DNA of 64,000 bases from an uncultured Ilumatobacter sp. (GCA_905182555.1 CAJJBX010000013.1:1-64000), one strand, 5' to 3'. Positions 37,866-48,776 are shown, counted from the stretch's first letter. Numbers and translations are program-made. Notes: generated from the letters alone by a model not told the origin.

Positions 37866-40207
37866 TTGTTGTCTATCTTTTCTTGCGTCCATAGACTTCG
37901 GCCAATCGTGTTGTGGTCGCTCCTTGTCGTTCATCTCTTGGGAGTTGCCGTCATTTCGGTGGTTGGCACACGCCTTGCGCGATGGTCATTTCTCGTTGCC
38001 GCGCTGCCCATGGCGTTCTCGACAATCGTCGCCGCAATCGCGCTGGTCGATCAGACGACGACCCGTGCGGAATTCACGTGGGTCGGCCCACTCGATCTAA
38101 CGATTGCGCTTCGACTCGACGCCTTCTCGTCGTTGATCGCCCTCGCCGTCTCCGGCATCGGGGTGCTCGTCTGCGTCTATGCAGCCGGCTATTTCTCAGC
38201 CTCCGCGCAGGGCGTCGGCCGATTCGCCGCAACGCTGCTCGGCTTCTCGACTGCAATGCTTGGCCTGGTCCTCGCCGACACCGTGTGGACAATGTTCCTC
38301 TTCTGGGAGCTCACCTCGATCACCTCGTTCCTGCTCGTGGGGCACCAGCGGACCGATCTGGTGGCAAGGACCGCAGCGCGACGCGCCCTGGTGATCACGG
38401 CAGGTGGCGGCCTCGTGCTGCTTGGCGGGTTCGTCGTACTGAACGATGCCGCTCCTGGCCGGTACCTCAGCGATCTGGAACCGGTCACCGGCACTGGCGC
38501 AACCGTCGCAGCCATCTTGATCCTCATCGCGGCTGCCACAAAGTCGGCCCAAGTCCCGTTCCACATTTGGCTCCCCGGCGCAATGAAGGCACCGACGCCG
38601 GTGAGCGCCTACCTGCACTCGGCCACGATGGTGAAAGCTGGCGTCGTCCTCGTCGCCGTGGCGCAGGATGTGCGGGCGAGCATACGCGTACGCCTCCTGC
38701 GCCGACGCCGCGTGTGGGCTGCCGCAGCCTCGGTGCACTCCGTCACCTCGACGCCAAGCTGATCTTGGCGTGGGGCACCGTCTCTCAGCTCGGTTTAATG
38801 ATCGTGCTGCTGTCGTTCGGGTCGGGCAAAGCCGTCTTCGCTGCGGTATCAATCTTGTTTGCTCACGCCATTTTTAAGGCCGCGCTCTTCATGATTGTTG
38901 GCGAGATCGACATACGGACCGGCACGCGTGACATTCGTGAGCTGTCAGGCCTCTACCGGTCGATGCCCCTCGCCTACGGCGTTGCACTCGTATCGTCGCT
39001 GTCCATGGCCGGGGTGCCACCGATGCTCGGCTTTCCTGCAAAGGAGGCAGCAGTCGAAGCGGCCCTCGGCCTCAGTGGCGGCGAGCGCACCGTTGCTCTG
39101 ATCGCGATTATTGGTGGGTCGGTTCTCACGGTTGCATACACGGCTCGCTTCATTCTCACCGTGTTCCACGGCGGCAACGGCACCCCAACTGCGGTTACTT
39201 CTCGGCGCTGGCTGATGGCCGCGCCAGCTGTATTCCTCGGCGCCTGCACGCTCTTTGGCTTCGCGTTCCTCGGAAACATCACCAACTGGGTTCGGCCCGC
39301 CGCCGTCACGATCAACAACAAGGCCGAGGTCTACTCACTCATCCGCTGGCCGGGGCTCACCGACGCGTTCTTGATTTCGGCAGGGATCGTCGCCGCAGGC
39401 GCCGCACTTGGGTGGGCCATTAGCCGTCGCGCTACCGACACCGCCCCGCGCACGATTGGTGCCGACACGGTCGACATGAGTATCGACGGATCGATCACGA
39501 TTGCACGTCATATCGCAGCGCGCGTCCAGCACGGATCGCTGCCCGGCTACGTGCTCACCATGGTCGCCGTTGCAGCGCTTGCCACCATCCCGTTCATCAG
39601 CGCGATCGACTTCGACATGATCACCGGTGCCGACAATGCCGCCCAAATGGTCCTCGCAATCTTCGTCGCGGCGAGCGCCGTCGCCTCCACGCAGGTCAGG
39701 ACGCGGCTCGGAGCGGCACTCGTGCTCGGCTCCGTTGGTTTCGCCATTGCTGGCCTCTTCGTCACCAGCGGCGCACCTGACCTCGTTCTCACCCAACTGC
39801 TCGTCGAGACCGTCATCGTGGTCGGCTTTGTGCTCGGCCTCGGTCGCCTCACGACCACGTTCCCCCGCCACGGCGCAACCTGGCAGACCACTCGTATCGG
39901 CGTATCACTGATGGCTGCGGCCGCAGTGGCTGTCGGCCTCGCCGGAAGTGCTCGCGGGCCGGTGCCGGCATCGAACATCGAGCGTTTGAGTGACGAAGCG
40001 GTGTCCGAGGGCGGCGGCAAAAATGTGGTCAATGTCATCCTCACCGACATTCGTGCACTTGACACGCTCGGCGAAATCGTCGTACTCGCCGTCGTAGCAG
40101 TCGGCGTATTGGCGCTGCTGCATCGCCGACCCGAAGTTGTGCTCTCACCCGACGAGCCAAGCCGTCTCCCCGAGCCCACTGACAATCTGACGGGAGCCGA
40201 CCGATGA
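37866..40207 (+). CDS. mnhA: Na+/H+ antiporter subunit A (MrpA/MnhA), frame disrupted near 38660-38740
   Basis: N part VGRFAATLLGFSTAMLGLVLADTVWTMFLFWELTSITSFLLVGH...KSAQVPFHIWLPGAMKAPTPVSAYLHSATMVKAGV; C part in another frame GALRHLDAKLILAWGTVSQLGLMIVLLSFGSGKAVFAAVSILFAHAIFKAALFMIVGEID... Confidence 0.9.
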
Positions 40208-40677
40208 GCGATCAGACCACCGGCCCCTCCCCGATCGTGAGCCTCAGCGTTCGCGCAGCCACACCACTGGCGCTGGTCATTGCCGTATTCGTGTTCTTCG
40301 CGGGGCACAACCGGCCGGGCGGCGGATTTGCCGCGGGCTTGCTGATCGGCGCCGTGCTCGTGCTGCGCAGCGTTGCTGGGTTCCCGGTGCCGTTCCGTGC
40401 AATCCCGCTTCTGGCGATCGGCACAATCATCGCCTGCGCCGTTGCTCTCGCGCCGATGCTCTGGGGCGATGTGTTTCTTAATCAGGTCGTTGTCGAACAG
40501 ACACTCCCGTTGCTCGGAAAAGTGAAGAGCGGCTCAGCGCTGGTCTTTGACATCGGCGTCACCTTGATCGTCTCCGGGCTGATCGTTGCTGTGCTCGACG
40601 GGTTCCGTGCCGACCACTTGGCAACGCCTCCGCCAGACTTGGCGAACGAGAAAACAAACGCGGAGAACGACTCATGA
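40204..40677 (+). CDS. mnhB: Na+/H+ antiporter subunit B (MrpB/MnhB)
   Basis: ATPLALVIAVFVFFAGHNRPGGGFAAGLLIGAVLVLRSVAG. Confidence 0.92.
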   Translation: MSDQTTGPSPIVSLSVRAATPLALVIAVFVFFAGHNRPGGGFAAGLLIGAVLVLRSVAGFPVPFRAIPLLAIGTIIACAVALAPMLWGDVFLNQVVVEQTLPLLGKVKSGSALVFDIGVTLIVSGLIVAVLDGFRADHLATPPPDLANEKTNAENDS

Positions 40678-41057
40678 GCGCCGCACTGATCGCTGCTGTC
40701 GCCGCCCTCGTGGGCTCTGGCGTCTATCTCATCACGTCGCGTTCGCTCAGCCGGATCGTCCTCGGCTTCTCACTGCTCGGCCATTCCGCTGTGTTGGCAC
40801 TCCTTGCAGCCGGAGGGTCAGCAGGAGCACCGCCGATCGTCGGCAGCTCCGACCGGGCACCATCTGACCCGCTCCCCCAGGCATTCTCGCTGACCGCCAT
40901 CGTTATCTCGTTCGGCCTCACGCTGTTCGTCTTGGCACTCGCTTCGCGCCAGCGTCAGCTCACGGGTGACGACCTCGTCGAAGACGACGTGGAAGACCGG
41001 CGCGTCGCACAGCTGTCTTCGAAACCGGCTGATGATCGCGCAGGTGAGACCGCGTGA
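40674..41057 (+). CDS. mnhC: Na+/H+ antiporter subunit C (MrpC/MnhC)
   Basis: NuoK-like GVYLITSRSLSRIVLGFSLLGHSAVLALLAAGG...DPLPQAFSLTAIVISFGLTLFVLALASRQ. Confidence 0.92.
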   Translation: MSAALIAAVAALVGSGVYLITSRSLSRIVLGFSLLGHSAVLALLAAGGSAGAPPIVGSSDRAPSDPLPQAFSLTAIVISFGLTLFVLALASRQRQLTGDDLVEDDVEDRRVAQLSSKPADDRAGETA

Positions 41058-42560
41058 ACGCAATCATTGCACTCGCCATCGTCGGCCCATTAGCGGCCTC
41101 CGGCGTCGGGCTACTCGTTCGCGAACGGCATCACCTGCGGGACGCGATCACGCTCATGGGCCTGTCGGCCACCGCGCTTGCCGCCATTGCATTGCTGATC
41201 GACGTACAGCGCAACGGCACCACTGTCGTACGCGTCGGTGGATGGGACCCCGAGTTGGGCATCGTCCTCGTTGCCGACCAATTCGCCGCACTGATCCTCG
41301 TCGTTGCCACCTTGACCATCCTCGTGGTCGACATCTTCGCGATTGGCCAACGCGGCACAGCGTCGACTGGTGACCAGACCGTTGTTGGCCCGATGCTGCT
41401 CGTGTTGACTGCTGGCGTCAGCTTGGCCATCCTGACCGGCGATCTCTTCACCCTTTTCGTCGCGTTCGAATTGATTCTTGTGTCGAGCTATGTGCTGCTC
41501 ACCCATCAGGGCCGCGCCGCACAGCTGCGATCCGGCATGACGTACGTCGTCATCAACCTGCTGGCGTCAACGTTGTTCCTCCTCGGCCTCGCCTACGTCT
41601 ACACGGCGACGCGCACGGTCAACATTGCCCTGCTGGCCGAGCGGATCCCCGAACTCGACAACGGTGTTCGCCTCGGTATCGGGCTCTGGTTCCTTGTTGT
41701 GTTCGGCACGAAGGCGGCAATGTTTCCGCTGTTCTCGTGGCTGCCCGACAGCTACCCGACCGCACCAACCACTGTCACTGCTGTCTTCGCCGGACTGCTC
41801 ACAAAAATCGGCGTGTACGTGATGATTCGCTTCCACACCCTGACGGGGATGGACGATCTCGGCCCCGTCATCTTGGTCGCGGCCGGGCTCACCATGCTCG
41901 TTGGTGTGGCGGGGGCGCTGGCTCAAAACGACGTGAAGCGGATCCTTTCGTTCCACGTCGTCAGCCAAATTGGCTACATGCTGATGGGCCTCGGCCTGTT
42001 CAGCGTTGCCGGTGTCGCTGGCGCTGTGCTGTTTCTCGTGCACCAGATTCCGGTCAAGACCGTCATGTTCCTCGTCGGCGGCCTCATCGAAGACGACCAG
42101 GGCAACTCAAGCCTTGACAAGGTGGGCGGTCTCGCAGCACGCCGACCAATCATTGCGGTGCTCTTCGCAATCCCAGCTTTGAGCCTGGCGGGCATCCCCC
42201 CGTTCTCCGGCTTCGTTGCCAAGCTGTCGCTCATCGACGCGGGCATCAATGCGGGCTCGGTGGCAATCGTTGTCGTTGCCCTCGTCGCCAGTATGTTCAC
42301 ACTGCTGTCGATGTCCAAGATCTGGCTCGGTGTGTTCTGGCGGGAACCAACGCCGCCGTCCGAACCCGCATCGTCGAAGGCATCAAAGCGAATGATGAAC
42401 GGTGGCCACCATGGCTGCTGTGGCAGGCACCCTCGCCGTCGTCTCGCTCGCCGGGCCGCTTTGGAACATGAGCGAGGAAATTGCCCGTGACCTCCTCGAC
42501 GGGCAGACCTATATCAACGAGGTGCTCGGCACCGATCGCGGTGGGGTGGCATCGCCATGA
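41054..42560 (+). CDS. mnhD: Na+/H+ antiporter subunit D (MrpD/MnhD), C-terminus shifted by apparent indels near 42347 and 42409
   Basis: GTKAAMFPLFSWLPDSYPTAPTTVTAVFAGLLTKIGVYVMIRF; SKIWLGVFWREP; C-term recovered in another frame: MAAVAGTLAVVSLAGPLWNMSEEIARDLLDGQTYINEVLGTDRGGVASP*. Confidence 0.92.
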
Positions 42561-43171
42561 GTGCTCGCATCGATCGCATCAAGCCCCTGGCAACGCCACG
42601 CATGCTGCTCTTGATTGCTGTACTCGTTGTCGCGTGGTGCGGGCTGTGGGAAGCCTTCAGCATCGCCAATGTGCTGTCGGGCATCATCGTTGCCGTCATC
42701 GCACTTGTTATCGCCGGGGCGAGCCCAGCCGGTCACGCAGTGCACTTCGGGGCACTGTTCCAGCTGGTCTGGCTCGTCCTCGTCGACCTGGTTCGTTCAA
42801 CCGCACAGGTGGTCTGGGAGATCCTGACGCCTGTCGACTACACCGACGAAATCATCATCGGCATCGACACCAGGGCCGACTCGTCGGCGCACCTGCTGTT
42901 GCTCACCGTGTCGATCACGCTCACGCCCGGCACCGCAATCGTTGACATCAACGTCGACACCGGACGGCTCTACCTGCATCTGCTGCATGCTGACGCCGCA
43001 CCGCAGGTGACCAAGCATGTCGAGCGGCTTGCCGAGTTAGCGTGCCGTTCGTTCCCCACTGCCGATCTGGGAACCGATTCGCCTTCTGATCCAGCTACCG
43101 ATCCGGCTTCTCATCCGGTAGCCGTGCCGAATTCTGGGCCGCTTGTAGACGGGGAGGACACCGCCACATGA
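42557..43171 (+). CDS. mnhE: Na+/H+ antiporter subunit E (MrpE/MnhE)
   Basis: Position in operon; LFQLVWLVLVDLVRSTAQVVWEILTP...VSITLTPGTAIVDINVDTGRLYLHLLHAD. Confidence 0.9.
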   Translation: MSARIDRIKPLATPRMLLLIAVLVVAWCGLWEAFSIANVLSGIIVAVIALVIAGASPAGHAVHFGALFQLVWLVLVDLVRSTAQVVWEILTPVDYTDEIIIGIDTRADSSAHLLLLTVSITLTPGTAIVDINVDTGRLYLHLLHADAAPQVTKHVERLAELACRSFPTADLGTDSPSDPATDPASHPVAVPNSGPLVDGEDTAT

Positions 43172-43425
43172 TTACTTCGATCGCCATTGCACTGTTCGTT
43201 GTCTCCAGCCTGTGCGCCATGACCCGCGTGATCCGGGGGCCTGGCCTTGCCGACCGAGTGATTGCACTCGATGTTGCGCTCGTCGCCCTGATGGGAGCGA
43301 TTGCCACGAAGGCCGCCAGTACCGGGTCGACGACCTACCTGCCGATCGTCGCTGTCGTGGCAATCGTCGGCTTTACCGCAACCGTCGTCATGACGCGCTT
43401 CCTCGAACAGGGGTCCAGCTCGTGA
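43168..43425 (+). CDS. mnhF: Na+/H+ antiporter subunit F (MrpF/MnhF)
   Basis: MTRVIRGPGLADRVIALDVALVALMGAIATKAASTGSTTYLPIVAVVAIVGFTATVVMTRFLEQG. Confidence 0.92.
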   Translation: MITSIAIALFVVSSLCAMTRVIRGPGLADRVIALDVALVALMGAIATKAASTGSTTYLPIVAVVAIVGFTATVVMTRFLEQGSSS

Positions 43426-43763
43426 ACCCGATATCGAGTGCACTCATCCTCGGCGGCGCAGTGCTCGCTGTACTGGCCGGCGTCGGCCTTTTGCGCTTCA
43501 AGAGCGCAGCTGCACGGTTCCATTCCGCCGGCAAAGCCAGCCCGATCGCCTTCATCTTCGTCGCCATTGGTGCAGCCCCCGAAGTCGGCCTGTTCGGCGC
43601 GGCGCAACTGGCGGTCGCGGCAGCAGCGCTGGTGTTGACTTTGCCCGCTGCAACCCACCTGTTGTTTAGAGCAACACATCACACCAGCTCGTCGGCCTAT
43701 CTTCGTGACGACGCCCTGACCCGAGACCGAATCAACCAGGCGTCAAAGGAGACCCAGCCGTGA
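43422..43763 (+). CDS. mnhG: Na+/H+ antiporter subunit G (MrpG/MnhG)
   Basis: VLAGVGLLRFKSAAARFHSAGKASPIAFIFVAIGAAPEVGLFGAAQLAVAAAALVLTLPAATHLLFRA. Confidence 0.92.
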   Translation: MNPISSALILGGAVLAVLAGVGLLRFKSAAARFHSAGKASPIAFIFVAIGAAPEVGLFGAAQLAVAAAALVLTLPAATHLLFRATHHTSSSAYLRDDALTRDRINQASKETQP

Positions 43764-44119
43764 ACATGCCCAGCACCCGCACCAGCACCCGCACCCGCAC
43801 CCGCACCAGCACCCGGCGCGATCCTGTGCACGCTCCAACGCCCGACTTGCCGTCGTGGACATTCCTCACCAACCACGCCCACGTGATGGTCGCACTCGAT
43901 CGAGACCCCGACCTGCGCCAGCGCGATCTGGCCTATGCCGTCGGCATCACCCAGGGCGCAGTGCAACGTATTCTTGACGAACTCGTCCAGGCCGGATTCT
44001 TACGTCGCGAGAAAGTCGGCCGGCGGAACCACTACGACATCGTCGCCAAAGAGCCGCTCCGACACCCGCTCGAGGCCAAGCACAACATCGGCGAGCTACT
44101 CACCATGCTCCGCGACTAA
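43760..44119 (+). CDS. winged-helix (MarR-like) transcriptional regulator
   Basis: PDLRQRDLAYAVGITQGAVQRILDELVQAGFLRREKVGRRNHYDI; preceded by Thr/Arg repeat N-terminus. Confidence 0.8.
   Translation: MNMPSTRTSTRTRTRTSTRRDPVHAPTPDLPSWTFLTNHAHVMVALDRDPDLRQRDLAYAVGITQGAVQRILDELVQAGFLRREKVGRRNHYDIVAKEPLRHPLEAKHNIGELLTMLRD
43771..43815. repeat. CACCCG-type simple repeat at the 5' end of the wHTH gene
   Basis: CAGCACCCGCACCAGCACCCGCACCCGCACCCGCACCAGCACCCG. Confidence 0.85.
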
Positions 44120-44146
44120 CTGTCACACTGTGAACGGTCACACTTT

Positions 44147-44194
44147 GGTCAGACCTCAGTGTGACGAGCCGGCCTGTCACACTGTGGTCTGACC
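44147..44194. repeat. 19-bp inverted repeat (one mismatch) with 10-nt loop, plus an extra upstream half-site
   Basis: GGTCAGACCTCAGTGTGAC-GAGCCGGCCT-GTCACACTGTGGTCTGACC; TGTCACACTGTG also at 44121-44132 and 44175-44186. Confidence 0.93.
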
Positions 44195-44260
44195 GCAGCG
44201 CCAGCGTGCAGCGCCACATCGGGCAGAACCAGGCGTGACAGTTGGGCATCGATTCTTGTC

Positions 44261-45836
44261 ATGCAGTCACCCTGTTGCACAAGGTTCTGTCGTACTACTT
44301 TTTGGCGCATGGATGGTCAGCGGCGGAGGCCTCGTGGGCCCAAGCGCACGCGCTCGGTCGTTGGTGATCAGCCGCCGTTTGCACAGCCCCGGATGACAAT
44401 GCCTCCAACGGAAGTGGTGTCTGACGACGAACTCGAAGCCATTCATCTGGCCTCGCTCCGGGTGCTCGCCGAGACCGGCATCGACTTCTTGCACCGCGAG
44501 GCGCGCACGATGCTGGCAGTAGCCGGTGCGAGTGTCGACGGCGACCGCGTGCGGTTCGACGCCGACATGATTGGCGAGTACCTCGCCCACATCCCGAGCG
44601 AGTTCACGCTGCACGGCCGGTTGCCAGGCCGGAACCTGCAAATCGGCGGCAACTGGGTCACCTTTGCATCCGTGGCGAGCGCGCCGAACTACGTCGGTCT
44701 CGACGGGCAGCGGCGCACGGGCGACCGGGCCGGATACCAGGACTTCCTCAAACTCGGGCAGATGCTCAACTCGGTCCACACGTTCGCCGGGTATCCGGTC
44801 GAGCCAGTTGACCTGCACGCATCGATCCGTCACCTCGAAGCCGGCTACGACGCGCACACCCTCACCGACAAGTCGTTCCACATCTACTCACTCGGCCAGC
44901 AGCGCAACCTCGACGGCATCGAAATGGCGCGTCTCTCGCGCGGCGTCGATCATGAGACGTTCGAGCGCGAGCCGAGCCTCTCGTCGATCATCAATGCCTC
45001 GTCGCCACTGCGGTACGACCATCCGATGCTCGAAGGAATCATTCAGATGTCGGCGCGCAACCAGGTGATTATCATCACGCCGTTCACACTTGCCGGCGCC
45101 ATGGCACCAATCACCATGGCGGGCGCTGGTCCAGCAGAACGCCGAGGCGTTAGCCGGGCTGGTCTTCACACAGGTCGTCCGTAAAGGTGCCCCTGCGGTG
45201 TACGGCGGGTTCACGTCGAACGTCGACATGCGCTCGGGCGCGCCAGCGTTCGGCACGCCCGAATATGCCAAGGCGGCCTTGGTCGGCGGGCAGTTAGCCC
45301 GCCGCTACAACCTGCCGTATCGGTCGTCGGCAGTGAGCGCGTCGAACGCCGTCGACGCCCAGGCCGGGTACGAGACAACGTGGGCGTTGTGGGGCGCAAT
45401 CATGGGCGGCGCGAACTTCGTGATGCACGGCGCCGGCTGGATGGAGGGCGGCCTCCACGCGAGCTACGACAAGATGGTCATCGACGCCGACCTGCTGCAC
45501 ATGGTCGGCCAGTTCCTCAAGCCACTCGATCTGAGCGACGATGCGCTCGGCATCGATGCGATCGCAGGGGTCGGTCCGGCGGGCCATTTCTTTGGTGAAG
45601 CCCACACACAGGCGCGCTACCAGACCGAGTTTTACGGCCCGATGGTGAGCGACTGGCGCAACTGGGAAACATGGACCGAGGCCGGTTCGCCCACCGCCAA
45701 CACCCGCGCCAACGCACTCGCCCGAGAGATCATCGAACAGTACGAACCGCCTCCCATGGACGACGCAATCCGAGCCGAACTGCGCGATTTTGTCGACCGC
45801 CGAATCAACGAAGGCGGCGTCGAAACCGATTTCTAG
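44261..45836 (+). CDS. trimethylamine methyltransferase (MttB) superfamily protein, apparent 1-nt insertion near 45121-45123
   Basis: ORF 44261..45184 (ASLRVLAETGIDFLHREARTMLAVAGASVDGDRVRFD...) and ORF 45090..45836 (LVQQNAEALAGLVFTQVVRKGAPAVYGGFTSNVDMRSGAPAFGTPEYAKAALVGGQLARRYNLPYRSS). Confidence 0.9.
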
Positions 45837-45866
45837 AAACTCTCAGACGGTCACAGGAGCAGAACC

Positions 45867-48371
45867 ATGAAGACACAGGCACAGGTAGTGGTGATTGGCG
45901 GCGGGGTCGTGGGCGCGTCAGTGCTGTATCACCTGACGTTGGCGGGCTGGACCGACGTGATGATGGTCGAGCGCCGCGAGCTCACTCACGGATCCACGTG
46001 GCACTCGGCGGGCGGCATGCACACCCTCAACGGCGACCCGAACGTTGCTGCGCTCCAGCGGTACACCGTCGAGCTGTACGACAAGATCCAAGCCGAGTCA
46101 GGCCGCGACTGCGGCATTCACATGACTGGCGGCCTGCAGCTTGCTGACACGCCCGAGCGGATGGACTATCTCCGGATGGCCCACGCCCGCGGTCGGTACC
46201 TCGGCATGGAGACCGAGCTGGTGTCGCCCAAGGAGGCCCACGAGCTGGTGCCGTTCCTTGATCCGAAGTACTTCGTCGGAGCGATGTACGACAAGCACGA
46301 AGGCCACGTTGACCCGTCGGGCGTCACCCACGCCTATGCCGAGTGCGCTCAGCAACGCGGCGCTGAGATCAACAAGTACGTGTGGGTGCACGACATCACG
46401 CGCGCCGCCGACGGAACGTGGGATTTACACGTGCACGACACGCGTCAAAATCAAGACCTCGGGATTATCAACTGCGAGCACTTCGTCAACGCTGGCGGCT
46501 TGTGGGCCCGTGAGGTCGGTCGGATGACTGGGCTCGAGTTGCCGATCCTGGCCATGGAGCACATGTACCTGATCACCGAAGAGGTACCGCAGCTGGAGGA
46601 ATGGCGACAGTCATCGAAAATGTCTGGCTTCCACGTCGTCGATCTTGGCGGCGAGATGTACATGCGCGAAGAGGGCAACTCACTGCTGCTCGGGACCTAC
46701 GAGCGCAAGGGCGTGCCGTGGGCGCCACATCAGACCGACTGGAGTTTCGGTGCACAGCTTCTGACGCCCGATTTAGAACGCATCGGCGAGAACCTCGAGG
46801 TCGGCTTCAACCACTTCCCGATCTTCCAAGAGATTGGCATCAAAGACACGATCAACGGGCCGTTCACTTTCGCGCCGGACGGCAACCCGCTGATCGGACC
46901 GGTCAAGGGCCAGCCCGGCCACTGGCTGGCGTGCGGCGTGATGGCTGGGCTCAGCCAGGGCGGCGGCGTCGGGCTGAGTATGGCGAACTGGATGACCGAG
47001 GGCGACCCCGGCTTCGACATCTGGGGCATGGACAACGCTCGCTTCGGCGACTGGGCAACCCCGCGCTACACGAACTCCAAAGTGCGCGAGAACTACGGGC
47101 GGCGTTTCAGGATCACGTTCCCTAACGAGGAGTTGCCTGATGCTCGCGAGCACATGCAGTCGCCAATCCACGACCGACTCGAATCGCACAACGCGGTGTG
47201 GGGCGCGTCGTATGGCCTCGAAGTAGCGCTGTGGTTCCAGACCCACGGCAAGGCAGAAGAAAACGTGACCTTCCGACGTTCAAACGCGTTCGATGTGGTG
47301 GCCGAAGAAGTGGCCGCTGTGCGCAACGGCGTCGGCATTTTCGAGACAACGGGCTACGCCAAGTACGAGGTGACTGGCACCGGTGCTCGGGCGTGGCTCG
47401 ACGGCTTGCTCACCAATAACATTCCGCCGGCCGGCCGCCTGGCATTGACGCCCATGCTCAACCACCAGGGCAAGATCATTGGCGACTTCACCGTGGGGTG
47501 TCTGACCGATGCGTTGGGCGACGAACGGTTCATGATCTTCGGCTCGGGCGCAGCCCAGCAGTATCACGAGCGCTGGTTCCGTGAGCAGCTTCGAGTCGCA
47601 TCACCAGCAGGCGGCGACGTGAGCCTGCGGGTGTGCGGCAACGAGCTCACGGGGCTGTCGATCGCTGGTCCGAACGCTCGTGTGGTGCTCGACGAGCTCA
47701 CCGACTTCGACGTGAGCAACGACGAGTTCGGCTTCCTCGACTTCCGCCAAACCTGGGTCGGCAGCGTCCCATGCATGGTCGGGCGAGTGACCTTCACTGG
47801 TGACCTCGGCTACGAGATCTGGTGTGCCGCGAGCTTTCAACAGCAACTGTTCGACACGCTTTCTGAGGCCGGTCGACCGCACCGCATGCGGCTATTTGGC
47901 CTGCGTGCACTCGACTCGATGCGCCTCGACAAGGGGTGGGGCTCATGGGGCACCGAGTACCGCCCGATCTATGACCCGTATGAGGCAAACATGGGCTGGA
48001 TGGTCCGCCTTGGCGATGAGTCCAAGAGCGACTTCGTCGGCCGCAACGCTGCAGAAGCTGCCAAACAGGCCGGGCCGAAGCGCAAGCTAGTGCTGTTTGA
48101 GATGGACGCAGGAACCGGCGATGAGGCGGCCGATTGCATTGGCAACGAACCAATTTGGCACAACGGTCCCGACGGCAACGCCGTGGTTGGTTGGGTCACG
48201 TCGGGCGGCTACGCACACCACAGCGAGAAGTCGATCGCGATGGGCTACGTGCCTGCCGTTCACGCAACCAGTGACGGGCCGTGGGAGATCGAGGTCCTCG
48301 GCGTAATGCGGTCGGCGACACGCCTGACTGAGGCGCCCTTTGACCCGTCCGGCGCCCGCATGCGCAGCTGA
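45867..48371 (+). CDS. GcvT-family FAD-dependent oxidoreductase (dimethylglycine/sarcosine dehydrogenase-like)
   Basis: VVVIGGGVVGASVLYHLTLAGWTDVMMVERRELTHGSTWHSAGGMHTLNGDPNVAALQRY; C-terminal GcvT-like GDLGYEIWCAASFQQQLFDTLSEAG...GLRALDSMRLDKGWGSWGTEY. Confidence 0.94.
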   Translation: MKTQAQVVVIGGGVVGASVLYHLTLAGWTDVMMVERRELTHGSTWHSAGGMHTLNGDPNVAALQRYTVELYDKIQAESGRDCGIHMTGGLQLADTPERMDYLRMAHARGRYLGMETELVSPKEAHELVPFLDPKYFVGAMYDKHEGHVDPSGVTHAYAECAQQRGAEINKYVWVHDITRAADGTWDLHVHDTRQNQDLGIINCEHFVNAGGLWAREVGRMTGLELPILAMEHMYLITEEVPQLEEWRQSSKMSGFHVVDLGGEMYMREEGNSLLLGTYERKGVPWAPHQTDWSFGAQLLTPDLERIGENLEVGFNHFPIFQEIGIKDTINGPFTFAPDGNPLIGPVKGQPGHWLACGVMAGLSQGGGVGLSMANWMTEGDPGFDIWGMDNARFGDWATPRYTNSKVRENYGRRFRITFPNEELPDAREHMQSPIHDRLESHNAVWGASYGLEVALWFQTHGKAEENVTFRRSNAFDVVAEEVAAVRNGVGIFETTGYAKYEVTGTGARAWLDGLLTNNIPPAGRLALTPMLNHQGKIIGDFTVGCLTDALGDERFMIFGSGAAQQYHERWFREQLRVASPAGGDVSLRVCGNELTGLSIAGPNARVVLDELTDFDVSNDEFGFLDFRQTWVGSVPCMVGRVTFTGDLGYEIWCAASFQQQLFDTLSEAGRPHRMRLFGLRALDSMRLDKGWGSWGTEYRPIYDPYEANMGWMVRLGDESKSDFVGRNAAEAAKQAGPKRKLVLFEMDAGTGDEAADCIGNEPIWHNGPDGNAVVGWVTSGGYAHHSEKSIAMGYVPAVHATSDGPWEIEVLGVMRSATRLTEAPFDPSGARMRS

Positions 48372-48488
48372 TCACCCAAGGTTCACCCCAAGCCGGCGAT
48401 CATTCGGTGACCGTTCAATCGTTGATGAGATTCGTTCCGGCATGAGCCACAGCAGCAGCAACAACGCCGACCCTGGCCCGGACAGAGC

Positions 48489-48602
48489 GACTGGAACCTC
48501 GACAAATACTGCGCTGCGATCCGCGAAGCGATCGACGCTGCATTGGAGATCACCGGCGCGACTGACCTGAGCACTCTTGGTCCGCAACCGGCTCTTGGGG
48601 TT
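48489..48602 (+). pseudogene. short PhaC-like (PHA synthase) fragment
   Basis: DWNLDKYCAAIREAIDAALEITGATDLSTLG resembles the PhaC segment DW.LD.Y..A..EAID...EITG..D...LG; no flanking PhaC sequence. Confidence 0.4.
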
Positions 48603-48776
48603 GGGCAACGGCTCGGCAGTTGTGAGACTGCGGGAATGACGAGTTCTGACACCGAGATCCTCGACGCCCTGCCGACGGTCTTGACCATTTGGGTGCTTTG
48701 CCTTTGGATCTTTCTGTTCGGATCGCTGGAGACAGCGGGACGCCTGCGGCTCTTTCCGACGCAGCTGTAGCTAAAG

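Noticed and set aside
37913-38760. N-terminal half of ORF 37913..40207 as a long alternative MrpA start
   Set aside because: That segment is Arg/Pro-rich shadow translation; the true MrpA N-terminus is in the 37866 frame until the disruption
44261-45836. Pyrrolysine (UAG) readthrough in the MttB homologue
   Set aside because: The interruption is a frame change at GGG (45121-45123), not an in-frame TAG; removing one G restores MAALVQQNAEALAG
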